Shown in pieces: positions 8,229 to 16,403 of a stretch of 64,000 bases of DNA; position 1 is the stretch's first letter; each line of letters starts with the position of its first letter. This DNA is from Nitrospira sp. GTDB taxonomy: Bacteria; Nitrospirota; Nitrospiria; Nitrospirales; Nitrospiraceae. Under the pieces are notes generated by a model that saw only the letters and a list, made by a program, of their open reading frames with translations, was not told the origin of the DNA and searched no databases. A program made the position numbers and the translations under genes. The DNA is taken from assembly GCA_024331125.1 (NCBI GenBank), contig JANDJI010000003.1, forward strand, positions 248,001-312,000, in the 5' to 3' direction.

Positions 8229-8328
8229 GGATTCATCCCTTTTTCATCAGGGCTTGGTTCGGACTTCGTCGTTCCGCCAGAAGTACAGAGGGTCTATGGG
8301 CCGTCTTAATCCCTTTTTCATCAGGTCT
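8229..8328 (-). CRISPR. Two decayed repeats beyond the trailer end of the array
   Basis: Repeat-like starts occur at 8229 and 8303, 74 bp apart, which is the period of the main array. Both match the repeat only over its first 23-25 nt, and both carry CATCAGG where the consensus has CTTCAGG. Their other ends are lost. This fits old repeats at the leader-distal end. The four-helix-bundle gene lies between them and the intact array. Confidence 0.75.
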
Positions 8329-8357
8329 TGCGGACGGGAGGCGTGAGGAGGGAGGCG

Positions 8358-8720
8358 TTAGGGGGCCATCCGCTGGACGCGAATCAGTCCACTCAACAGT
8401 TTGTCTAATCGTTCCAACCTCCCATCCAATGCCTGCCAGTCCGCTTCATCGAGATAGCCGAGCCGTCTGGCCACCTCCATCTGCGTGTCCACCTCACTCA
8501 AAGACGCTTGCGCCATATGCAAATACTGGGCAAATTCCCGTTTCGTCCGCCGCGCGGCCCCCTCCGCCACATTGCTCACAATGCTCACAACGGCCCGCCG
8601 CACCTGCTCCCGCAACCCATAGCGTTCCTCTGGCGGAAACCGCTCAGAGGCGCGATACACCAGCAGGACCACATCCATGGCCACTTGCCAAGCCACCAGC
8701 TTCTTGTGCGGCTTGTCCAT
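8358..8720 (-). CDS. Four-helix bundle protein (23S rRNA IVP / TIGR02436 family)
   Basis: The 120-residue product shows the family pattern. KKLVAWQVAMDVVLLVYRAS comes first, then FPPEERYGLREQVRRAVVSI, SNVAEGAARRTKREFAQYL and QASLSEVDTQMEVARRLGYL. The family was first seen in intervening sequences of 23S rRNA genes and is also scattered elsewhere; its role is not settled. Here it sits in a 440-bp segment between decayed and intact CRISPR repeats, so the array's old end was interrupted by it. Confidence 0.9.
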   Translation of the reverse strand: MDKPHKKLVAWQVAMDVVLLVYRASERFPPEERYGLREQVRRAVVSIVSNVAEGAARRTKREFAQYLHMAQASLSEVDTQMEVARRLGYLDEADWQALDGRLERLDKLLSGLIRVQRMAP

Positions 8721-8769
8721 CGTCTCCCCGCCCCTTCCTCCTTGCCCCTCCCTCGCTCACCGACCTGTG

Positions 8770-11700
8770 GTCTTAATCCCTTTTTCTTCAGGTCAGAATC
8801 CCATCCCGCACTCGCGCGGTACTATGATACGCGGTCGCGTCTTAATCCCTTTTTCTTCAGGTCAGAATCCCATCCGGAGGCCGAGGCAAAAATGGGGGTC
8901 GGCATGGTCTTAATCCCTTTTTCTTCAGGTCAGAATCCCATCCTCGGACCGGGCACGATCCCGGTGACACGGTCGAGGTCTTAATCCCTTTTTCTTCAGG
9001 TCAGAATCCCATCCGAAACCCGGCCAGAGCACTGGCCGGGTCTGCCGGGGCGTCTTAATCCCTTTTTCTTCAGGTCAGAATCCCATCACCAAGGGGGGAA
9101 CCATGCCAGTGCGAACATGTGGTCTTAATCCCTTTTTCTTCAGGTCAGAATCCCATCCATGAGTGGGATGCCGAAGAAAGGAGTGAGCCATGATGTCTTA
9201 ATCCCTTTTTCTTCAGGTCAGAATCCCATCAAATCAACATATATCTATATCGGCGAATCTGGGGGTCTTAATCCCTTTTTCTTCAGGTCAGAATCCCATC
9301 GACGAAGCTTGAGGATCTCATAATCGAGGTCGAACAGCGTCTTAATCCCTTTTTCTTCAGGTCAGAATCCCATCCCTACGCGGCTGCGAACCCGAAACGC
9401 GCCACAAGTCTTAATCCCTTTTTCTTCAGGTCAGAATCCCATCGGTGTGAACATGGGGAGTGAGACAAGACTACCCGTCTTAATCCCTTTTTCTTCAGGT
9501 CAGAATCCCATCATTCCGGAGGGCGGTCGATTGTATGGGCGATGAGTCGGTCTTAATCCCTTTTTCTTCAGGTCAGAATCCCATCGGTATATAGCGAAGT
9601 GGCACTGGTTCCAGTCCGTGGGTCTTAATCCCTTTTTCTTCAGGTCAGAATCCCATCGGAGCAGAGGGGATTCATAAAGGGAGTGAGCCATGACTGTCTT
9701 AATCCCTTTTTCTTCAGGTCAGAATCCCATCGGCGGGAATGAGCCCGCCTACATTTTGGCATGGCGGGTCTTAATCCCTTTTTCTTCAGGTCAGAATCCC
9801 ATCTGGGCATCGAATTAGAGGTTGAGTGTCCAGATTGTCTTAATCCCTTTTTCTTCAGGTCAGAATCCCATCATACGGATGATGACGGGATTCCGTATCG
9901 TTCCCATGTGTCTTAATCCCTTTTTCTTCAGGTCAGAATCCCATCATGTTCACGACAACGTAGTCACATCATCGGATGAATCGGTCTTAATCCCTTTTTC
10001 TTCAGGTCAGAATCCCATCATCTCTACGATTTAATCTGGGAAGTCGAGTGCGGTCTTAATCCCTTTTTCTTCAGGTCAGAATCCCATCATCCCAGACATC
10101 AGGGGCTGTATCGTAGGCGGGAATGGTCTTAATCCCTTTTTCTTCAGGTCAGAATCCCATCCGATGACGGATTAGAGGAAGTGTATCTTCGCGGATCGTC
10201 TTAATCCCTTTTTCTTCAGGTCAGAATCCCATCCGCGTTGGCCAGGCATATTTACGGACGGAGTCCGGGTCTTAATCCCTTTTTCTTCAGGTCAGAATCC
10301 CATCTACCCAGAACTGCCATATTTAGGGGTCGAGTTGGGTCTTAATCCCTTTTTCTTCAGGTCAGAATCCCATCAGAAAGGAGTTGATATGGTTACTCAA
10401 CACGCAGAGTCTTAATCCCTTTTTCTTCAGGTCAGAATCCCATCGTGAGGCCGTGTTGCATCTACGTTTGGCGACTGCGGGGGTCTTAATCCCTTTTTCT
10501 TCAGGTCAGAATCCCATCAACGAACCCGCCTACATTTTAGCATGGCGGGACACCGTCTTAATCCCTTTTTCTTCAGGTCAGAATCCCATCTCAAAAGGAG
10601 AAAGGAGTGAGCCATGATTACCGTCTTAATCCCTTTTTCTTCAGGTCAGAATCCCATCCCAGTTTTTCGGTTGGGGTACGATGATACTCCCTCAGTCTTA
10701 ATCCCTTTTTCTTCAGGTCAGAATCCCATCCTGAGAAGTGGGCGAGCCTGACTGACCTTATATGGGTCTTAATCCCTTTTTCTTCAGGTCAGAATCCCAT
10801 CTAAGGGGCTGCATCGTAGGCGGGAACGAACCCGCCTACGTCTTAATCCCTTTTTCTTCAGGTCAGAATCCCATCACGAAGCCAGAATCATTTCTGCCGC
10901 TGTGAGTGGTCTTAATCCCTTTTTCTTCAGGTCAGAATCCCATCCGACTGGGTTCGGGGAATGGAGAGTCGCCCATGGTCTTAATCCCTTTTTCTTCAGG
11001 TCAGAATCCCATCATGCGGACAGAATCATCTCTGCCGCGGTGAGTGCGGTCTTAATCCCTTTTTCTTCAGGTCAGAATCCCATCCAGAAAATTGCTAAGG
11101 CGGTTGGTATGGCTCAATCGGTCTTAATCCCTTTTTCTTCAGGTCAGAATCCCATCGACGATATGGAAGAGGATACCCCGCCGATTCCCGTGTCTTAATC
11201 CCTTTTTCTTCAGGTCAGAATCCCATCTGGTGTCTCGAAATCAGGACATCGGACATTGGAGGTCTTAATCCCTTTTTCTTCAGGTCAGAATCCCATCCGA
11301 TTCGGGGGTTGAGAAGTGGCGGAATCTGGCGTCTTAATCCCTTTTTCTTCAGGTCAGAATCCCATCTTCTCCCGGCCCTGCGGGATTGACCGGGCGACCG
11401 AGTCTTAATCCCTTTTTCTTCAGGTCAGAATCCCATCACCACAGCAGAGACACTTCTCCCGGCCCTGCGGGTCTTAATCCCTTTTTCTTCAGGTCAGAAT
11501 CCCATCCATACAGCGAAGTTGGGCTGATTCCCTCCCCGAATGGTCTTAATCCCTTTTTCTTCAGGTCAGAATCCCATCGGAGGACATCGCCGCACCATAC
11601 GTTCGCCGATACGGTCTTAATCCCTTTTTCTTCAGGTCAGAATCCCATCAGTCAGGCGAACCCTGCTACATCGGCATACACGAGTCTTAATCCCTTTTTC

Positions 11701-13572
11701 TTCAGGTCAGAATCCCATCGAAGATCATCTATCGGCGTATGAAGAAGGGCTGGTCGATGTCTTAATCCCTTTTTCTTCAGGTCAGAATCCCATCATTACC
11801 GGATGTCGGGGCGTATGACATTGATGTGGTCTTAATCCCTTTTTCTTCAGGTCAGAATCCCATCAAACCCAGCAACCAAGGGCGCGCCGGTGTCCGGTCT
11901 TAATCCCTTTTTCTTCAGGTCAGAATCCCATCCGGATCATGCAGTGCGGGTATGCGGCACCCAGGACTGCGTCTTAATCCCTTTTTCTTCAGGTCAGAAT
12001 CCCATCCGGGGCTATTTCGGGGAATGGAGAGTATCCCCTGGTCTTAATCCCTTTTTCTTCAGGTCAGAATCCCATCCGGCCTCCGGAGAGCCCTGCTATC
12101 TAGGCATCCATGAAGTCTTAATCCCTTTTTCTTCAGGTCAGAATCCCATCAGTGTACCGGCTAGGGTGGGATGACACGCCCTCACAGTCTTAATCCCTTT
12201 TTCTTCAGGTCAGAATCCCATCTTCGGGGAATGGAGAGTATCCCCTGTGGCCGAAGGTCTTAATCCCTTTTTCTTCAGGTCAGAATCCCATCCGGCGCAG
12301 AATCGTGGAATCACAGTACGACTGGGTCTTAATCCCTTTTTCTTCAGGTCAGAATCCCATCCGCGATATTGGCCTACCCGCTAGCGCGCTCCATTGTCTT
12401 AATCCCTTTTTCTTCAGGTCAGAATCCCATCCTCCCCCGATTCGGGGGAGAAGTGGCGGAATCTGGGTCTTAATCCCTTTTTCTTCAGGTCAGAATCCCA
12501 TCGGAGCTACGCCATGAAGACATACAGTGAAGTCGGTCTTAATCCCTTTTTCTTCAGGTCAGAATCCCATCGGTAGGGGTAGTTCCTATCCCGCTTTTTG
12601 TTTGTACGGTCTTAATCCCTTTTTCTTCAGGTCAGAATCCCATCTCGGTGGGAATCATGAGGATCGTATCAGGCGGTACGTGGTCTTAATCCCTTTTTCT
12701 TCAGGTCAGAATCCCATCTCGGGGAATGGAGAGTCTCCACTGTGGCTTCGGTCTTAATCCCTTTTTCTTCAGGTCAGAATCCCATCGCTATTGTTAGCTA
12801 CAACACTTTAACCAAGGGGGTCTTAATCCCTTTTTCTTCAGGTCAGAATCCCATCGGCCACAGTGTACCGACTGGGATGGGACGATGTCTTAATCCCTTT
12901 TTCTTCAGGTCAGAATCCCATCGGAGAAAGGGAACAGAATGATGATTGAGCTGGACGTCTTAATCCCTTTTTCTTCAGGTCAGAATCCCATCGTACAAAT
13001 CGGTCTATATCTATATCGGTGAGCACGGGTCTTAATCCCTTTTTCTTCAGGTCAGAATCCCATCCACTGTGGCGCCGGCCACAGTGTACCGACTGGGATG
13101 GGGTCTTAATCCCTTTTTCTTCAGGTCAGAATCCCATCCGGCCGATCTTATCTGGGAAGTCGAAACCACTGTGGCGGTCTTAATCCCTTTTTCTTCAGGT
13201 CAGAATCCCATCTGGACTCTACGAAAGGGGGGATAACATGAGCCTCGAGGTCTTAATCCCTTTTTCTTCAGGTCAGAATCCCATCACTGGGATGGGACGA
13301 TTTGCCCTCATACATCCCTGTCTTAATCCCTTTTTCTTCAGGTCAGAATCCCATCTGAAACTTTACAGCGAAGTAGCTCTGGCTCCGGTCTTAATCCCTT
13401 TTTCTTCAGGTCAGAATCCCATCTGGGCCCGAACCCGCCGTGATATTGGCATGGCGGGACCCCGTCTTAATCCCTTTTTCTTCAGGTCAGAATCCCATCT
13501 CTGGCTCCGGTATCGGGCAGATTCGGTGAATGGCAAGTCTTAATCCCTTTTTCTTCAGGTCAGAATCCCATC
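8770..13572 (-). CRISPR. CRISPR array, 68 intact repeats and 67 spacers
   Basis: The repeat is 36 bp. On the plus strand it starts GTCTTAATCCC and ends AGAATCCCATC. I counted 68 copies without evident variation, from 8770-8805 to 13537-13572. Spacers are 31-40 nt. On the minus strand the repeat ends GGGATTAAGAC, like type III repeats whose last 8 nt become the crRNA 5' tag. Decayed repeats at the left and a leader at the right agree with minus-strand transcription. Many spacers resemble one another: pairs and larger groups encode the same peptide on the plus strand (YSEVALAP, FGEWRVSP, YRLGWDD, NEPAYILAWRD, SGEPCY, DLIWEVE, RIISAAVS). Five contain a ribosome site and ATG. The type III effector genes to the right are the likely users. 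Confidence 0.97.
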
Positions 13573-13676
13573 CGCCCCCCACCAAAAAACCAGCCCAATA
13601 TCAACCGTTTCCACGATCCGATGCGCAACCTTTTTCTCCGTTGCGCTGGAACATGTTTTGCTCACCTCCTTCCCCT
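13573..13676 (-). promoter_or_regulatory. Probable CRISPR leader, containing a strong Shine-Dalgarno and a 17-codon ORF
   Basis: These 104 bp separate the newest repeat from the card1 stop. On the minus strand they contain AAGGAGGTGAG, then ATG at 13654 and 17 codons ending TGA at 13601-13603. A T-run and G-run (GGTTTTTTGGTGGGGGG) come just before the first repeat. I see no clear -35/-10 pair, so the array may also be read through from card1. Confidence 0.55.
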
Positions 13677-14840
13677 TCATGATTGTCCCTGTTTCCACAG
13701 ATTCAGCCATCCCGTCAAGCTACTCAGATGTTTGGGGCTGAGCACCTGAAATCCTGCTTGGTTCGCTCGGTCTCTCAAGATCGGCGACGGTTCCTGCGCG
13801 GCCAGCACCCAGGTGTCCCCCAATAGCCCTCGCACGTCCTCGCCGAGGCTCGCGACCTTATACGCGACGTCGGTGTCGTGTTCCGTCCGCCTGTCCCACC
13901 GGAGTGTTTTGCATTCGATAAACAACATGCGGTTTCGGTGGCAAGCCAACACGTCAAATTCGTTCTTCGCGGAGGTCGCCCCCTCCCATGCTCCCGTGAC
14001 TCCCATGCGGACATCGAACAGCCCGGCTTCACGCGCTCTCATGAAGGCATATTCTTCCAGCCAACCTCCGCCGAGGAATCGAGCCGACTCCAGATCACCG
14101 AACCGCACCGTGCGGGTCCCCTCCGGCTTGAGCAACCCTGCTTGCGCAAACCGGTCGAAGCATGCCCGCCACTCGCCGTGCACTGCCTCGTTGAGCCGTT
14201 GCACCGGCTGCACCAGTTCGTGGCCCTGTTCGTCCATGGCTCGATGGGCCACCCCGTTGATGAACCCGATGAATCCGCCGGAGCGCGCCGCCTGATCAGC
14301 CAGTACCTTCGCAATCTCGTCTCGCGCCTGGATCCCCGCCATGCGGCTCGCGTCATCGCTCACGCTTCCTGAATAGCGGAAGCCCTGGACGGCTAAGTAA
14401 CTCGGCACATCCAGCACATCGTGCATCGATTCCGGTTGCGCGTCCTGGGTATCCCGATCGTGAATGACTTCGATCCGCCCGTGGGCCGTGTCGGTATATA
14501 TGAGCCGGTCGGCCCGCTCGCGAAACACCTCAACGAAACCGAGCGTCATCAGTTTGTTGCCGCCCGTTGCGTTGAAGACCAGCTCGGCACCAGGCCATCG
14601 TGCCGTCAGATCCTCGGCAAGATGCGCCGCGTAGGCACGGATGCGGTCCACCCTGGCATCCGGGGCCTGCTCCCGAATCTCCACGGCGCATCCCTTGGCT
14701 TCGAGTACCCGCCGCAGCCGCTCCGCCTTGGCCGCCATGGGCTGTGACGCCACCAGCACCACCAGCTTCGGCCGGTGCATGAGGGCGGGAATGACCGTCG
14801 GCAACAACTGGTCCGAGACGATGGCGACGTGGATGAGCAT
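13677..14840 (-). CDS. Card1/Can2-type CARF nuclease (cyclic oligoadenylate-activated)
   Basis: Card1/Can2 proteins bind cA4 and then nick DNA and cut RNA. The N-terminal CARF domain has the ligand loop NATGGNKLMTLG near residue 90. A central winged-helix-like segment follows. The C-terminal PD-(D/E)xK nuclease shows GGGWLEEYAF near residue 260, NEFDVLA near 294 and the ECKTL core near 309, so all catalytic positions are kept. Length 387 matches the family. It is the gene nearest the leader and lies downstream of the csm genes. DUF1887 is the older name for the family. Confidence 0.92.
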   Translation of the reverse strand: MLIHVAIVSDQLLPTVIPALMHRPKLVVLVASQPMAAKAERLRRVLEAKGCAVEIREQAPDARVDRIRAYAAHLAEDLTARWPGAELVFNATGGNKLMTLGFVEVFRERADRLIYTDTAHGRIEVIHDRDTQDAQPESMHDVLDVPSYLAVQGFRYSGSVSDDASRMAGIQARDEIAKVLADQAARSGGFIGFINGVAHRAMDEQGHELVQPVQRLNEAVHGEWRACFDRFAQAGLLKPEGTRTVRFGDLESARFLGGGWLEEYAFMRAREAGLFDVRMGVTGAWEGATSAKNEFDVLACHRNRMLFIECKTLRWDRRTEHDTDVAYKVASLGEDVRGLLGDTWVLAAQEPSPILRDRANQAGFQVLSPKHLSSLTGWLNLWKQGQS

Positions 14841-14846
14841 GATCCT

Positions 14847-15281
14847 CTAAGAGGGGAGTGGCGGGAGCGACAACCCCTCGGCCTTCGCGGCCCGATTGAG
14901 CTCATGGTCGAATCCCAGAAAGGTAACCTCTTCGGAGCCATGCGCCCGAATCAGAAGCGCTGCAGCCAGGTGCATGGCATCGTAGGCCCGCATCCGGTGT
15001 TGCTCGGCCAATCGCCCGGCATGCCGGAGCACCGGCTGATGGATCTCCAGCACGAGGTATCGGCTCCAATCCTCTTCGAAATCCTCAACCATTCGACGGT
15101 ACGTTCGCCGGATGACCCGTCCGCTGTGAACGGCACGCGCGAAGGCCGCCTTCGCCTCCACATAGCCGATGGCGGCAATCCCCACCACGTCGGCGGCATT
15201 CATCCAGTGCCGCACCCACGACGAGCCGGATTCCTCCACGTAGAGCTTCACCAGCGCGCTGGTGTCACAATAGAGAATCAT
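14847..15281 (-). CDS. PIN-domain toxin (VapC-like)
   Basis: PIN ribonuclease of 144 residues. The acidic residues appear in MILYCDTSALVKLYVEE, YVEAKAAFARA, RAYDAMHLAAA and FLGFDHELNRAA. Its start overlaps the antitoxin stop by 4 nt, and its stop is only 6 bp from the card1 start, so it could be co-transcribed with card1. Together with the next gene it makes a module inserted between csm5 and card1. Confidence 0.9.
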   Translation of the reverse strand: MILYCDTSALVKLYVEESGSSWVRHWMNAADVVGIAAIGYVEAKAAFARAVHSGRVIRRTYRRMVEDFEEDWSRYLVLEIHQPVLRHAGRLAEQHRMRAYDAMHLAAALLIRAHGSEEVTFLGFDHELNRAAKAEGLSLPPLPS

Positions 15282-15547
15282 CGGCGTTCAGCGACGACCA
15301 GATCCGATACCGAACGACCGGGCAGCACCATCGGGCGCTTCGCCCCCTTCGGCTTGCCGCCCTTCCAGGTCGCCAGGCCCTCGCGAACAAGAGCATCGAC
15401 CCCCGTCGGCACGCGCCGAGATTCGGCCGGCACGAATCGGGCAATCACATGCCCTCGGTCCGTGACCTCCACCTCTTCCCCCTCCTGTACCTTCTTGAGG
15501 TATCCACTGAGGTGGTCTCGCAATTTCCGCACACCCACTTTTGCCAT
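15278..15547 (-). CDS. Phd/YefM-type antitoxin
   Basis: The 89-residue product opens MAKVGVRKLRDHLSGYLKKV, followed by VTDRGHVIARFVP, the usual Phd/YefM DNA-binding fold. The basic C-terminal tail (KGGKPKGAKRP) would contact the PIN toxin. It precedes and overlaps the toxin gene, as expected for an autoregulated pair. Confidence 0.88.
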   Translation of the reverse strand: MAKVGVRKLRDHLSGYLKKVQEGEEVEVTDRGHVIARFVPAESRRVPTGVDALVREGLATWKGGKPKGAKRPMVLPGRSVSDLVVAERR

Positions 15548-15593
15548 GGTTCCCTCGCTTGTGGCGTCATTGTGGCCACTTGGTGGCTACAAG

Positions 15594-15827
15594 TCAATCA
15601 TTGGGGCGCGACGATGCGATCGGGGCTCGGCCGAGCGATTCCTCATAGATCGCCTTGGCTTTCTTGGCGGCCCCGCCGGTGGTCTTGTCCCACCAGCCCT
15701 TCTCTGTCCACCGCGCCACGACGTCGGCCACGGCTTGGGCGAGGAGCGTCGCCACCGCTTGTCTGGGCAGCCGCACGACCGGCAAGTGTTGAATGAGCGC
15801 CGGATGCTCGGGCGCGAGGTCACGCAT
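15594..15827 (-). pseudogene. Partial second copy of the csm5 3' end
   Basis: The frame encodes VADVVARWTEKGWWDKTTGG and then AAKKAKAIYEE, nearly the same as the end of the full csm5 at 16404 (ADIVARWQEKGWWDNTTGG). At DNA level 15639-15745 matches 16424-16530 at about 90%, in direct orientation. Upstream of this the sequence is unrelated to csm5, so it is a fragment. The HicBA cassette lies between the two copies. Confidence 0.8.
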
Positions 15828-15900
15828 CGGATTGTCCCCGTCCTCTGTTGTGCTACAATGCGGCTCAAGCTCAAATTGGTCCGACACCGCGGAGTCGCCG

Positions 15901-16125
15901 ATGAGCACGTATCAATTTTCCGTCGTCATCGAAAAAGATCAAGATGGCTATGTCGCCTTTTGTCCCGCGTTGCAAGGGTGCTATACCCAAGGGACGACCT
16001 ACGAGGAGGTCTTGGCCAACATCCAGGATGCCATTCGCCTCCACTGCGAAGACCGCCTCGCCTCCGGCGAAGAAATCCCCCAGCCCGAAGCCGTGAGCCT
16101 GACCTCCGTGGCCGTTGCGGTATGA
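15901..16125 (+). CDS. hicB: HicB-type antitoxin
   Basis: HicB has a partial RNase H-like fold that blocks HicA. YQFSVVIEKDQDGYVAFCPA followed by LQGCYTQGTTYEEVLANIQDAI is the canonical signature. ATG 15901 is used; longer frames upstream run through the csm5 fragment. The stop overlaps the hicA start (ATGA). The pair runs against the csm genes. Confidence 0.92.
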   Translation: MSTYQFSVVIEKDQDGYVAFCPALQGCYTQGTTYEEVLANIQDAIRLHCEDRLASGEEIPQPEAVSLTSVAVAV

Positions 16126-16352
16126 GCCAAAAGCTGCCGCGCATGACCGCTGCGGAGGTCATCCGGGCATTGGAGCGTACAGGCTTTACTCTCAGCCGCC
16201 AGAGCGGCAGCCACAAAATCTTCAAAAATCCACAAGGGCGTCGGGTGACCGTTGCGTACCATCCGGGCACCATTCTCCATCCGAAAATCCTCAAGACGAT
16301 CCTTCGCGATGCCGACCTGACCGTCGAACACTTGCTCGACTTGCTCCGTTAA
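16122..16352 (+). CDS. hicA: HicA-type mRNA interferase
   Basis: HicA is a small dsRBD-like ribonuclease that cuts mRNA and tmRNA. The catalytic His is in RQSGSHKIFKNP, and the C-terminal HPKILKTILRDADLTVEHLL is typical. Length 76 is full. It converges on csm5, with stops 52 bp apart. Confidence 0.92.
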   Translation: MSQKLPRMTAAEVIRALERTGFTLSRQSGSHKIFKNPQGRRVTVAYHPGTILHPKILKTILRDADLTVEHLLDLLR

Positions 16353-16403
16353 GTCTTATGAGCCCTCCACCCCCAAGGGAAATCGGTACGCAATCACACG
16401 GAT

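Noticed and set aside
8303..8776. Four-helix-bundle gene as a group I intron or rRNA intervening sequence
   Set aside because: No 23S rRNA sequence flanks it; the family is often found outside rRNA genes.
8860..13543. Open frames across the CRISPR array encoding repeated LNPFFFRSESH and VLIPFSSGQNPI units
   Set aside because: These are translations of the 36-bp repeat in different frames; the pattern follows the repeat period and has no start-site or coding support.
14775..16352. A 525-codon plus-strand frame ending in HicA
   Set aside because: It reads through card1, the PIN pair and hicB on the opposite strand or other frames. Only the last 76 codons from ATG 16122 are HicA.
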